Positions 18,076 through 26,908 of a DNA stretch of 64,000 nucleotides are shown one piece after another. The position numbers were made by a program, and so were the translations under genes. The notes under the pieces were generated by a model. The model ran no database searches, was not told the DNA's origin, and worked only from the letters and a program-made list of their open reading frames with translations. Within the stretch, counting starts at the first letter, position 1. Each line of letters begins with the position of its first letter. The stretch is from Haloarcula mannanilytica (lineage in GTDB: Archaea > Halobacteriota > Halobacteria > Halobacteriales > Haloarculaceae), in assembly GCF_005406125.1 (NCBI RefSeq), contig NZ_BIXZ01000004.1:186001-250000 (forward strand), read 5' to 3'.

Positions 18076-18093
18076 GATTGTCGTATAACAATC
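18076..18093. promoter_or_regulatory. Inverted repeat upstream of the importer promoter
   Basis: GATTGT-CGTATA-ACAATC is a perfect 6+6+6 inverted repeat about 41-58 bases before the ATG at 18134. The likely TATA box is TTTATTTG near 18101. A site just upstream of the BRE/TATA fits an activator such as the IclR protein encoded at 26144. That link is inferred. Confidence 0.4.
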
Positions 18094-18133
18094 CGGTAGA
18101 TTTATTTGTATCACCCGCAGTGTTCGATAGTGT

Positions 18134-19519
18134 ATGACTGATAATGACAGATCCGGCGTGAATACGGACAGGCGGAAGTACATGGCAGCACTCGGCGCTG
18201 GAATCGCCGCAGGCGTTGCAGGCTGTTCAGGCGACGGTGGCGACGGGAGTGGCGGCGACGGTGGCAGTACAAGCGGTGATGGCGGCGACGGTGGCGGCGA
18301 TGGTGGGTCCACGAGCGGCGACGGAAGCAGTGGCAGCGAATGGTCGAACACACTCGAGGTCCTCCATGGCTGGGCCGGTGGGGATGGTGAGGCAGCTATC
18401 AACGCCCTCATCGAGGTGTTCCAGGAGGAATACCCTGACATGGAGACGGACTTCCAGGCAGTCGGGGCCAGCGCGAACGTCAACCTCAACGCGACGATCC
18501 TCCGGCGCATGGTCAACGGGAACCCGATGAGTTCCTTCGCCAACTGGCCGGGCAACAACCTCGAACGGTACCGCGGCAATCTCAAAGACCTCGAAGCGGA
18601 TGTCTGGGACGCCGAAGGGTACAAGGATGTCATGCAGAGCCGCGCGGTCGATCTGTGTACGTTTAACGACCAGATGCCTGCGGTCCCGCTTGGCTCACAC
18701 CGGATGAACAACCTGTTCTACAACATCTCGGCGTTCGAAGACGCCGGTGTTGATCCGGAAAGCCTCGACGGCATGGACGCACTGATGGACGCGCTGGACA
18801 CGATACAGTCCGAGACGGACATCACACCGATGGGGCAGGCGATGGTCGCCCCCTGGACCGTGCTCCAACTGTGGGTCCAGGTGCTCCAGAGCGAGGCCGG
18901 CGTCGAAGCCTACACAGACTGGATCGAGGGCAACGGTGACCGGGCTGCTGTCGTGAACGCACTGGAATACGTGCAGGAAATCCAAGAGAACTACATCACG
19001 AGCGACGCCTCGACATCGAGTTTCACCGACATGGGTGGGAAGATGATTGCCGGCGATGTCGCCTGTATGCACCAGGGCAACTGGCTCGCCGGCCAGTTCC
19101 GCGTCGATGATTCGTTCAACTTCGAGGAGCACTGGGACTGGATTGCCTTCCCCGGTACCGAAGGCACCTACACGTACCATCTCGACGCGATCGTCGCACC
19201 CGCGAACAACCCCAGTGAGGAAGAAACCATTGCGTGGCAGAAGTTCGTCGGCACGAAGGATGCGCAGATCGCATTCAACAACCTCAAGGGTTCGGTGCCG
19301 CTCCGGACCGACATCGACCCCAACGAGCTGGGTGATTTCATCGGGCTGACCTACGAGGACCTCACCAGCTCCGAGGCGTACCCGCCGACCCTGGCCCACG
19401 GCCTGGCCGTGACGCCGGAGCAACTGGGCGAGTGCAAGACGGCGATAAGTGAGAACATGATGGGTCCATACGACGTTGAAGCCGCCGCCGACGCACTGAT
19501 GAGCACCGTCTCGGAGTGA
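18134..19519 (+). CDS. ABC transporter sugar-binding lipoprotein (XacG-like)
   Basis: 461 residues. The N-terminus has a twin-arginine motif (RRKYMAALGAG) and a lipobox ending VAGC near residue 34, so it is exported folded and lipid-anchored outside the cell. A Gly/Ser/Asp linker runs to about residue 75, then a family-1 extracellular solute-binding fold (EVFQEEYPDMETDFQ, GKMIAGDVACMHQGNWLAG). It delivers sugar to the two downstream permeases. The set of five genes equals the Haloferax XacGHIJK xylose/arabinose importer in layout. The gene starts the operon after a 267-base promoter gap. Confidence 0.87.
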   Translation: MTDNDRSGVNTDRRKYMAALGAGIAAGVAGCSGDGGDGSGGDGGSTSGDGGDGGGDGGSTSGDGSSGSEWSNTLEVLHGWAGGDGEAAINALIEVFQEEYPDMETDFQAVGASANVNLNATILRRMVNGNPMSSFANWPGNNLERYRGNLKDLEADVWDAEGYKDVMQSRAVDLCTFNDQMPAVPLGSHRMNNLFYNISAFEDAGVDPESLDGMDALMDALDTIQSETDITPMGQAMVAPWTVLQLWVQVLQSEAGVEAYTDWIEGNGDRAAVVNALEYVQEIQENYITSDASTSSFTDMGGKMIAGDVACMHQGNWLAGQFRVDDSFNFEEHWDWIAFPGTEGTYTYHLDAIVAPANNPSEEETIAWQKFVGTKDAQIAFNNLKGSVPLRTDIDPNELGDFIGLTYEDLTSSEAYPPTLAHGLAVTPEQLGECKTAISENMMGPYDVEAAADALMSTVSE

Positions 19520-19566
19520 GGTAGCGAACCGAACGACTTATTTTGTCAACATGAACAACTCAATTT

Positions 19567-20523
19567 ATGGCAACTACTGACAAAGCGGAATCGGCGAAGC
19601 CGCAGGCCGAAGAGGTCGGGTGGGAGACGAAGGTCCGGTACTTTTTGAACAACGACCTCGTCCGGTCGTCGCCGTTCTGGGGAATCCCGTTCCTGCTGAT
19701 GGGGATCGCCGTGTACGGCGGCATCGGTTTCAACACTGCTATTTCGTTGACAGATGCCCGCGGCCTGACGCCGCCGGATTACAGCCTTGGCAATCTGGAT
19801 TTCGAGATGTACACGCAGGTGCTGGGGAGCAGCGCCTTCATCAGTGCCGCCCAGAACAACCTCGTGTTGTTGATCGTTTTCACGACGATCTGTCTCCTGC
19901 TGGGACTGTTTCTCGCTATCTTGCTGGATCAGGGGATCAGGTACAACAACACAGTACAGACGATCTACCTGCTGCCGATGGCGCTGTCGTTCGTCATCAC
20001 GGCGCAGGTGTGGCTCTGGATGTACAACTACGACTTCGGGGTGATGAACATCATCACGAGAGCCATCGGTATCGGCCCCGTCGACTGGATCGGGAATCCG
20101 TCCATCGCGCTCGGATCAGTGATATTCGCGCTCATCTGGCAGTTCAGTGGCTACACGATGGTCGTCTATCTGGCCGGCCTGCGGTCGCTGCCCGACGACC
20201 AGTTCGAAGCGGCACACGTCGACGGCGCGAGCACGCTCAAGACGTACATCCGCATCATCATCCCGCAGATGAAGGAGGCGTCGGTCAGCGCGGCCGTCGT
20301 GTTGATGGTGTTCGCCCTGAAGGCGTTTACCTTCCTGTATGCACTGACCGGCCGCTACCGGCCGCCAAACGGGACTGACATCCTGGCGACGCTGATGGTG
20401 CGTCAGGCGTTCAAGCTCGGAAAGTGGGCCTACTCGGCCGCCATCGCCACGTACCTCCTCATCCTGGCGCTCGGTGTTATCGCCCCGTACCTCTACTACC
20501 AGTACAGACAGGGGAGTCTCTAA
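19567..20523 (+). CDS. ABC sugar permease, MalF-type (XacH-like)
   Basis: 318 residues with six hydrophobic helices, beginning after a charged 40-residue cytosolic N-terminus. The EAA loop that docks with the ATPase is FEAAHVDGASTLKTYIRIIIP near residue 210. This is a CUT1-family membrane subunit. It lies 47 bases after the binding protein and 2 bases before the second permease, so the two form a heterodimer from one transcript. Confidence 0.88.
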   Translation: MATTDKAESAKPQAEEVGWETKVRYFLNNDLVRSSPFWGIPFLLMGIAVYGGIGFNTAISLTDARGLTPPDYSLGNLDFEMYTQVLGSSAFISAAQNNLVLLIVFTTICLLLGLFLAILLDQGIRYNNTVQTIYLLPMALSFVITAQVWLWMYNYDFGVMNIITRAIGIGPVDWIGNPSIALGSVIFALIWQFSGYTMVVYLAGLRSLPDDQFEAAHVDGASTLKTYIRIIIPQMKEASVSAAVVLMVFALKAFTFLYALTGRYRPPNGTDILATLMVRQAFKLGKWAYSAAIATYLLILALGVIAPYLYYQYRQGSL

Positions 20524-20525
20524 CA

Positions 20526-21455
20526 ATGGCCAGTTCATCATCCGACCAGACGTTCGACGTGGCATCGTTCGTTGAGGATTACAGCCTCTACCGCATCAGC
20601 CAGTACGTCCTGGTCGTCCTGTTCATCGGATTCTTCCTCGCGCCGCTCGAGACAGGGATCATGACGGCGTTCAAGACAAACCGCGCCGTCGCCGAGACGA
20701 TCCCGCTCATGCCACCGCTGGCCGAAGGATTCACCCTCGACAACATGACGTTCGCACTGAACGCGCTCTCCGGGGCCTTTTTCAACTCCCTGTTCATGGC
20801 GATCCCGGCGACGATCGGGAGCGTCCTGTTCGGGAGCATGGCCGCCTACGGCCTCACGATGGTCGACTGGCGCGGGCAGCTGGGCGTCCTCGTGTTGTTC
20901 CTCATCGGTATCTTCCTGCCGTATCAGGCGGTGCTGGTTCCGCTTGCGCGGTTCTGGAACAACATCTTCCCGCTCGCGTCGATGGTGGAGCCGCTGTTTA
21001 TCGCGCTCCCGTTTTTGCAGGGCTATCACGCAAACCTCGTGCCGCTTATGATCACCCACATCGCGTACGGGATCCCGATCTGTACGATCCTCTTTCGGTC
21101 GTACTACCAGGGGCTCCCGTCGTCATACGTGGAAGCAGCGAAGATCGATGGCGCGTCGATCACGAAGATCTACCGCCGGATCATCCTGCCGATCTCGAAG
21201 CCGATGTTCGGCGTGGTGTTCATCTACCAGTTCACCCAGATCTACAACGAGTTCCTCTTTGCGTTTACGCTCATCACTGGATCTGACACGCCCGAAGCCG
21301 TCGTGACGCTGATTCTCCCGGCAGTGGGGGCATCGACCTCCGGCGTCGACTTCGGGATCCGGATGTCAGCGGCGTTCCTCGCGGCGCTGCCGACGCTTAT
21401 CATCTACGTCGCGTTCGCAGAACAGTTCGCGAAAGGACTGAGGACGGAGGCATAA
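20526..21455 (+). CDS. ABC sugar permease, MalG-type (XacI-like)
   Basis: 309 residues from MASSSSDQTFDVASF. Six hydrophobic helices; the EAA loop is YVEAAKIDGASITKIYRRI near residue 200, followed by LPISKPMFGVVFIYQF. It completes the CUT1 transmembrane pair. The stop lies 2 bases before the first ATPase gene. A longer reading back to 20424 would overlap the first permease and was rejected. Confidence 0.88.
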   Translation: MASSSSDQTFDVASFVEDYSLYRISQYVLVVLFIGFFLAPLETGIMTAFKTNRAVAETIPLMPPLAEGFTLDNMTFALNALSGAFFNSLFMAIPATIGSVLFGSMAAYGLTMVDWRGQLGVLVLFLIGIFLPYQAVLVPLARFWNNIFPLASMVEPLFIALPFLQGYHANLVPLMITHIAYGIPICTILFRSYYQGLPSSYVEAAKIDGASITKIYRRIILPISKPMFGVVFIYQFTQIYNEFLFAFTLITGSDTPEAVVTLILPAVGASTSGVDFGIRMSAAFLAALPTLIIYVAFAEQFAKGLRTEA

Positions 21456-21457
21456 CA

Positions 21458-22606
21458 ATGGGACGAATAGAAATCTCACACATGACGAAACGGTTCGGCG
21501 ACACGACGGCAGTCGAGGACCTCTCCCTCGATATTCCCGACAGCGAGTTCCTCGTACTGGTCGGGCCGTCGGGCTGTGGCAAGTCGACGACGCTGCGGTG
21601 TATCGCCGGCCTGGAATCCCCAACCGAGGGGAGCATCTACATCGACGGCGAGCACATGAACTACCGGGTGCCACAGAACCGGGACATCGCGATGGTGTTC
21701 CAGGACTACGCGCTGTACCCCCACATGACCGTCCGGGAGAACATCCGCTTTGGCCTGGAGGAGGAATCCGGGTACACGTCCGAGGAACGCGACGCCCGCG
21801 TCGAGGAGATCGCAGACCTGCTCGGTATTTCCTCGATGCTCGACCGGAACCCGGACGAACTCTCCGGCGGCCAGCAACAGCGCGTGGCGCTGGGGCGGGC
21901 TATCGTCCGGGACCCCGAAGTGTTCCTGATGGACGAGCCGCTGTCGAATCTGGACGCAGAGCTTCGGGCGGAGATGCGGACCGAACTACAGCAGCTACAG
22001 CACCGGTTCGACGTGACCACGGTGTACGTCACGCACAACCAGACGGAGGCGATGACGATGAGCGACCGCATCGCCGTGTTGAACAAGGGGACACTCCAGC
22101 AGGTCGGTGAACCGCTGGAGCTGTACCACGCCCCCGAGAACCGCTTTGTCGCCGGCTTCATCGGCGAGCCGTCGATGAACTTCGTTGAGGGGCGACACCA
22201 GAACGGGACGTTCACCAGCGAGTTCTTCGAGTACCCCTTCGACAGCGGTATCCGCGACGACCTCAGCGACACCAGCGAGGTAGTACTGGGCGTCAGACCG
22301 GAAGACATCGACCTGAAACGGCTTCCTGAGGGCGGATCGAGCGGCCTCGCGGACCACGAGTTCCGGATGACCGTCTCCGTCGTCGAACCCCACGGCGACC
22401 GGAACGTCGTCCACCTGCGACACCCCGAGGACGCCTCGGAGTCCGAAGCGATACACGCCCTCACCGCCGGAACCACCGTGGTCGATGCGGGGACCGACGT
22501 GGTCGTCTCGGTCGACCCCGACACCGTCCACGTCTTCGACGCGGCCACCGGCGAGGCGTTACACAACCGCCGCCTCGAATCCGAAGTGGAGGTACACAAT
22601 GTCTGA
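21458..22606 (+). CDS. ABC transporter ATPase, MalK-type (XacJ-like)
   Basis: 382 residues. Walker A is GPSGCGKST near residue 37, the Q-loop is VFQDYALYP, the signature is LSGGQQQR near residue 134, Walker B is VFLMDEPLSNLD and the switch His is in VTHNQTEA. A C-terminal TOBE/OB region of about 140 residues (VVLGVRPEDIDLK) matches MalK-type CUT1 ATPases. It overlaps the next, paralogous ATPase gene by 8 bases, so the nucleotide-binding pair is probably a heterodimer. Confidence 0.9.
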   Translation: MGRIEISHMTKRFGDTTAVEDLSLDIPDSEFLVLVGPSGCGKSTTLRCIAGLESPTEGSIYIDGEHMNYRVPQNRDIAMVFQDYALYPHMTVRENIRFGLEEESGYTSEERDARVEEIADLLGISSMLDRNPDELSGGQQQRVALGRAIVRDPEVFLMDEPLSNLDAELRAEMRTELQQLQHRFDVTTVYVTHNQTEAMTMSDRIAVLNKGTLQQVGEPLELYHAPENRFVAGFIGEPSMNFVEGRHQNGTFTSEFFEYPFDSGIRDDLSDTSEVVLGVRPEDIDLKRLPEGGSSGLADHEFRMTVSVVEPHGDRNVVHLRHPEDASESEAIHALTAGTTVVDAGTDVVVSVDPDTVHVFDAATGEALHNRRLESEVEVHNV

Positions 22607-23753
22607 GCTGTCGCTCGACCGCGTGACGAAGGTGTACCAGGACGACGACGAGGAGATCGTCGCCGTCGACGACATCTCGGTCGACATCGAGGACGAGGAG
22701 TTCCTGGTGCTGGTCGGCCCCTCGGGCTGTGGCAAGTCGACGACGCTGCGGATGATCGCCGGCCTCGAAACCATCACCGAGGGCGAAATCAGGCTCGGCG
22801 GAACCGTCATCAACGACATGGACACACAGGACCGCGACATCGCGATGGTGTTCCAGTCCTACGCGCTGTACCCGCACCTGACGGCCCGCGGAAACATGTC
22901 CTTCGGGCTCGAAGAGTCCACCGACCTGCCGGACGACGACATCGAGGAGCGCGTCGAGGAAGTGGCGTCGATGATGGGCATCGACGATCTACTGGACCGC
23001 AAACCCGGCGAGCTATCCGGGGGCCAGCAACAGCGGATCGCGCTCGGGCGGGCTATCGTCCGGGACCCCGAACTGTTCCTGATGGACGAGCCGCTGTCGA
23101 ACCTGGACGCGAAGCTCCGGGCGGAGATGCGGACCGAGCTCCAGCAGCTCCAGCGCCAACTGGGCGTGACGACGATCTACGTCACCCACGACCAGACGGA
23201 GGCGATGACCATGAGCGACCGTATCGCCGTCATGGACCAGGGCGAACTCCAGCAGGTCGGCGAGCCGCTGGAGCTGTACCACGACCCGAACAACATGTTC
23301 GTGGCGGGCTTCATCGGCGAGCCGTCGATGAACTTCTTCCACGGGAAGTACAATGACGGATCCTTTGTCGGCGACCTCTTCGAGTATCCCGTGAGCCGTG
23401 AGATCGACGACGCCGTCGCCGGGACATCGGAGCTGGTTCTCGGCATTCGGCCGGAAGAAATCGAGATACTCAACGACGCGGATATCGGCGACGATCCGGC
23501 ACACGAGTACGAGATGCACGTGACCGTCGTCGAGCCGATGGGCGACCAGAACGTCGTCCACCTCTCGCGTCCGGGGACCGACGACATGTCCGACAACCTC
23601 GTCGCCGTGACCGAAGGGCTCCGTGATGTGACTGAGGACAGTACCACGACGGTACGGATTCCGTCCGATGCCGTCCACTTCTTCGACGGCGGCAGCGGCG
23701 TGTCGCTGCACAACAGACAGCTCGATCTCACGGAAGAGACGCTGCGGCTCTGA
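22599..23753 (+). CDS. ABC transporter ATPase, MalK-type, second copy (XacK-like)
   Basis: 384 residues from MSELSLDRVTKVYQDDDEE. It carries all ABC motifs (GPSGCGKST, VFQSYALYP, LSGGQQQR, LFLMDEPLSNLD, VTHDQTEA) and a TOBE region (LVLGIRPEEIEIL). It is clearly a paralogue of the preceding ATPase. Two different ATPases per importer is also the layout of Haloferax XacJ/XacK. The gene starts inside the end of the previous one, so translation is likely coupled. Confidence 0.9.
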   Translation: MSELSLDRVTKVYQDDDEEIVAVDDISVDIEDEEFLVLVGPSGCGKSTTLRMIAGLETITEGEIRLGGTVINDMDTQDRDIAMVFQSYALYPHLTARGNMSFGLEESTDLPDDDIEERVEEVASMMGIDDLLDRKPGELSGGQQQRIALGRAIVRDPELFLMDEPLSNLDAKLRAEMRTELQQLQRQLGVTTIYVTHDQTEAMTMSDRIAVMDQGELQQVGEPLELYHDPNNMFVAGFIGEPSMNFFHGKYNDGSFVGDLFEYPVSREIDDAVAGTSELVLGIRPEEIEILNDADIGDDPAHEYEMHVTVVEPMGDQNVVHLSRPGTDDMSDNLVAVTEGLRDVTEDSTTTVRIPSDAVHFFDGGSGVSLHNRQLDLTEETLRL

Positions 23754-23810
23754 GATCAGGTTTCATTCTCGCCAGTCCTCGATTCCCCCGGTGAAAACGA
23801 TACTGCGGAC

Positions 23811-24584
23811 CTACAGCGCGCTGTCAGCGAAGCCGCCGTCGACGGTCAGCACCTCGCCGGTCACGTACGACGAGGCGTCACTACCGAGGAACACCGCTGC
23901 TCCGACCATTTCCTCACGCTCGGCGACGCGGCCGGCCAGCGCCCGCTCGTCGATCTTGGCCCGCTTCTCCGTGCCTTCGGCGTAGGTCTCCTTGTTCTGT
24001 GGTGTGATGACGAAGCCGGGCGCAATAGCGTTGACGCGGATACCCGGCGCTAATTCCTTCGCAGACGCGCGGGTGAACGCCTCGACGCCACCCTTGGCCG
24101 CGGCGTAGGCTGGCAGGTCGGCCATCGACAGGCGAGCGGCGAGCGAGGAGATGTTGATGATCGACCCGTCCTCGTCCATCGCGGGGGCCAGTTCCTGCGT
24201 GACCCGTCGGACGCCGTCCAGCGCCACGTCGGTGACGAAGTCCCAGTCGTCGTCGCCGATGTCGAGGACCCGCTTGCGGGAGATGGCACCCTGTGAGGCG
24301 ACCACGATATCTATGCCGCCGAACGCGTCGACGGCTGTCTCACGGAGCTGTTCCAGTGAGTCGGGGTCGGTCACGTCACAGGTGACGCGCGCGGTGTTCC
24401 CACCGCGTTCCTCGATGGCGTCGGCGGTCTCGGCGACCGCGTCCTCACTCCGACTCGTGGCGATAACGTCCGCGCCCTCAGTGGCGAAGCCCAGTGCAAT
24501 AGCCTGTCCGATCCCGCTCGTCCCGCCGACGACGACGGCCCGTTTGTCACTGACCGTTACCGGCGTGTGTTCGTAGGCAACCAT
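23811..24584 (-). CDS. SDR-family NAD(P) oxidoreductase
   Basis: 257 residues from MVAYEHTPVTVSDKRAVV. Cofactor motif VVGGTSGIGQAI near residue 19, active-site Ser in INISSLAARLS, the Tyr-Lys pair in AYAAAKGGVEAF, and the C-terminal TGEVLTVDGGF. Classical SDRs oxidise or reduce alcohols; next to a sugar-acid dehydratase it could be the sugar dehydrogenase or the 2-keto-3-deoxy-acid dehydrogenase. The downstream IAPGFVITPQNK loop, often substrate-defining, gives no decisive hint. It is convergent with the importer operon and divergent from the MDR gene. Confidence 0.88.
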   Translation of the reverse strand: MVAYEHTPVTVSDKRAVVVGGTSGIGQAIALGFATEGADVIATSRSEDAVAETADAIEERGGNTARVTCDVTDPDSLEQLRETAVDAFGGIDIVVASQGAISRKRVLDIGDDDWDFVTDVALDGVRRVTQELAPAMDEDGSIINISSLAARLSMADLPAYAAAKGGVEAFTRASAKELAPGIRVNAIAPGFVITPQNKETYAEGTEKRAKIDERALAGRVAEREEMVGAAVFLGSDASSYVTGEVLTVDGGFADSAL

Positions 24585-24619
24585 ACCCGAACCCTCGACG
24601 CTCGCCCACATTACGTTTT

Positions 24620-24642
24620 TGGGATCGTGCGGCGAAATCCCA
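24620..24642. promoter_or_regulatory. Inverted repeat between the divergent SDR and MDR genes
   Basis: TGGGAT (24620-24625) and ATCCCA (24637-24642) form a 6-bp inverted repeat with an 11-bp spacer, midway between the two divergent starts. It could be a shared operator. The arms resemble those of the stronger repeat at 25961-26002. Confidence 0.35.
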
Positions 24643-24676
24643 TAGAATTATACGGACCGGTGACGATTCAGCGTAT

Positions 24677-25720
24677 ATGCGGGGATTAGCTAAAGTTAGT
24701 CGTACCAGCGGCGCAATGGAGTTCATCGACCGAGAACGGCCCGAACCGGCCGCCGACGAGGCGCTAGTCGAGATAGACTACGCCGGGCTGTGTGGCAGTG
24801 ATGCGGGGATCTACGAGTTCGAGTCCGCCTTCGAGCGGATGGAGCTTCCGACAATCATCGGCCACGAGTACGCGGGTCGGGTCGTCGAGACCGGCGACAC
24901 CGTCACCAAGTTCGCCGTCGGCGACCGCGTCGTCGAGCGGCCGATCCGGGGCTGTGGCGACTGCTACCAGTGCGAGATCGGCTCGGCGAACGTCTGCCAG
25001 GACGCGGTCATCACCGGCGTCGACCACGACGGCGCGTACAAGCAGTTCATCACCGTCCCGGAGCGGGCGCTGCATCCGGTCCCGGATTCGGTCCCACAGC
25101 AACACGCCGCCGTCGTGGAGCCGACGAGCATCGGCGCGCGAGCGGTCATCGAGAACTCCCGCGTCTCCCCCGGCGACCGCGTGCTGGTCGAAGGACCCGG
25201 ACCCATCGGACAGTTGACCGCACAGATCGCCGCCGCACAAGGCGGGACGGTGACGGTGTCGGGTGTCGGCCCGGACGCTAACTATCGGCTGCCGCTGGCC
25301 GAAGACCTCGGTTTCGACACGATCAACGTCGCCGAGGACGACTTCGAGGCCCGGCGGGACGAACAGACGGACGGCATCGGCTACGATGTCGTTTTCGACA
25401 CGACCGGCCATCCGTCGGGGCTGCCCTCGGCCGTCGACGCGGTCCGGAAGGGCGGACAGATCGTGCTGGTCGGCCAGACCGGCGAGACGACGATGGAGTA
25501 CTCGCCACTGGTCCGCTCCGAGATCGACCTGCAGTGTTCCTACGCGTCGATGTACGAGGACTTCGAGCGCGCGCTCCGACTCATCGACAGCGGCGACGTG
25601 GACTGTGAGACGTTCATCGACGACCGATTCTCCCTCGAAGACGCCGACGAAGCGTTCGAGTCGTTCATCGGCGGCGAGACCTGCAAGCCGGTGTTCGACG
25701 TGTCTCAAGTGTGGGAGTGA
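24677..25720 (+). CDS. Zinc-dependent MDR alcohol/polyol dehydrogenase
   Basis: 347 residues. The catalytic zinc site is built from C in GLCGSDAG and the GHEYAG motif. The structural zinc loop is CGDCYQCEIGSANVC near residue 95. The Rossmann fold has VEGPGPIGQL near residue 175. Medium-chain dehydrogenases of this sort oxidise sugars, polyols or keto-deoxy acids with NAD(P). A promoter-like GAATTATACGG lies about 30 bases upstream. Beside the SDR it could give the second oxidation of a diketo-hydrolase pathway. The exact substrate is unknown. Confidence 0.87.
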   Translation: MRGLAKVSRTSGAMEFIDRERPEPAADEALVEIDYAGLCGSDAGIYEFESAFERMELPTIIGHEYAGRVVETGDTVTKFAVGDRVVERPIRGCGDCYQCEIGSANVCQDAVITGVDHDGAYKQFITVPERALHPVPDSVPQQHAAVVEPTSIGARAVIENSRVSPGDRVLVEGPGPIGQLTAQIAAAQGGTVTVSGVGPDANYRLPLAEDLGFDTINVAEDDFEARRDEQTDGIGYDVVFDTTGHPSGLPSAVDAVRKGGQIVLVGQTGETTMEYSPLVRSEIDLQCSYASMYEDFERALRLIDSGDVDCETFIDDRFSLEDADEAFESFIGGETCKPVFDVSQVWE

Positions 25721-26143
25721 AACCGGTGTCCGTGGCAGTGCGAGGCGAATAAATCACTGACCATACGTTCCATATTGTGGAATAGTTGTTTTGGAGATGA
25801 GTGTCCAAATGGTGCTTTGCAGTCGTAGCGTTCGGCCTGGAGGACTGGATTTCCGGGTGAGTACGTCTCATCCAAGACACCAATAACCTGATTTTGTTCC
25901 GAATGTGCACCAGTCTGTTCACTATAATTGAACGCGGATGTATACGCTGATATGGCGCTGTTCGGGATCATGCGCCTACGACAGTAGGTATCGGATCCCG
26001 AAGAATACGGGTCAATCACTGCTGCATCAGGCGAGGGAGTATATAGAATACAACACGGATACATATATTTTCGGCGAGTCAACCGCTGTTCTGTCCCAGA
26101 TGATTGAACAACTGTTTAATAGGAGGGCGTGCCATGTCGGAGT
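25721..26143. other. Non-coding gap before the IclR gene
   Basis: About 420 bases, rather AT-rich. It carries the stem-loop at 25961-26002, TATA-like ATACATATATTTTCGG near 26060, and a strong Shine-Dalgarno AGGAGG at 26121-26126. A 125-residue frame on the minus strand across the left part has no family features and is not called. Confidence 0.5.
25961..26002. repeat. Nested stem-loop
   Basis: TTCGGGATC (25961-25969) pairs perfectly with GATCCCGAA (25994-26002). Inside, CCTAC (25975-25979) pairs with GTAGG (25984-25988) around a GACA tetraloop, with a symmetric 5x5 internal loop. A 14-bp nested hairpin of this quality is unlikely by chance in this AT-rich gap. Confidence 0.55.
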
Positions 26144-26908
26144 ATGGCAAAGACCGCCCAGAACCCAGTCAAGTCGGTCGAAACGACGTTCAAGGTGCTG
26201 GACGCGCTGAAAGACCTCGACGGCGCCGGTGTCACCGAATTATCCCAGCATCTCGACATTCCGAAAAGTACGGTTCACAACTATCTGAGTACGCTGGAAC
26301 AGGAAGAGTACATCGTCAACAGGGACGGCGTGTACGAGGTAGGGCTCCAGTTTCTGGAGCTGGGGGCATATGCCCGTCATCGGGAAAAGCTGTTCAAGAT
26401 CGCGAAACCGGAGGTCGACAGACTCGCCTCGGAGACCGGCGAACTCGCAAACATCCTCGTTGAGGAGCACGGGCGCGGGTCGTACCTGTACCGGGCACGC
26501 GGTGACAAGGCGGTGCAGGTCAAGGCCCACGTCGGCACGCGCGTCCCCCTCCACACGACAGCGCTGGGAAAAACGATCCTCGCACACATGTCGACCGAAC
26601 AGGTCGATGCGATCGTCGACCGGCACGGTCTCGGCGGCGAAGCCAGCAAGTCGATCAGGACCCGCGAGGAACTGGAGGCGGAACTGGCCGACGTTCGCGA
26701 ACGCGGCGTCGCCTTCGACGATGAGGAACGTCTGGAGGGCCTCCGCTGTGTCGCTGCGCCGGTACTCAACCACGACAACGAGGTCATCGGCGCGATCAGC
26801 GTTTCGGGGCCGACGAACCGGTTCCGTGGCGACCGGTTCCGTGAGGAACTCCCACAGAAAGTCCTGGAAGTCGCAAACGTCATCGAGCTGAACGTCACCT
26901 ACTCGTAA
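26144..26908 (+). CDS. IclR-family transcriptional regulator (XacR-like)
   Basis: 254 residues from MAKTAQNPVKSVETTF. The N-terminal winged helix-turn-helix covers residues 10-65 (ELSQHLDIPKSTVHNYLSTL). The C-terminal effector domain has LHTTALGKTILAHM and RGVAFDDEERLEGLRCVAAPV. In Haloferax the IclR protein XacR activates the pentose genes, so this is the probable regulator of the cluster and its importer. AGGAGG lies 17 bases upstream of this ATG and only 2 bases before an in-frame GTG at 26129, so the start is uncertain. Confidence 0.87.
   Translation: MAKTAQNPVKSVETTFKVLDALKDLDGAGVTELSQHLDIPKSTVHNYLSTLEQEEYIVNRDGVYEVGLQFLELGAYARHREKLFKIAKPEVDRLASETGELANILVEEHGRGSYLYRARGDKAVQVKAHVGTRVPLHTTALGKTILAHMSTEQVDAIVDRHGLGGEASKSIRTREELEAELADVRERGVAFDDEERLEGLRCVAAPVLNHDNEVIGAISVSGPTNRFRGDRFREELPQKVLEVANVIELNVTYS

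Noticed and set aside
25705-26082. 125-residue frame on the minus strand in the gap before iclR
   Set aside because: No family signature, odd composition, crosses the stem-loop and the end of the MDR gene.
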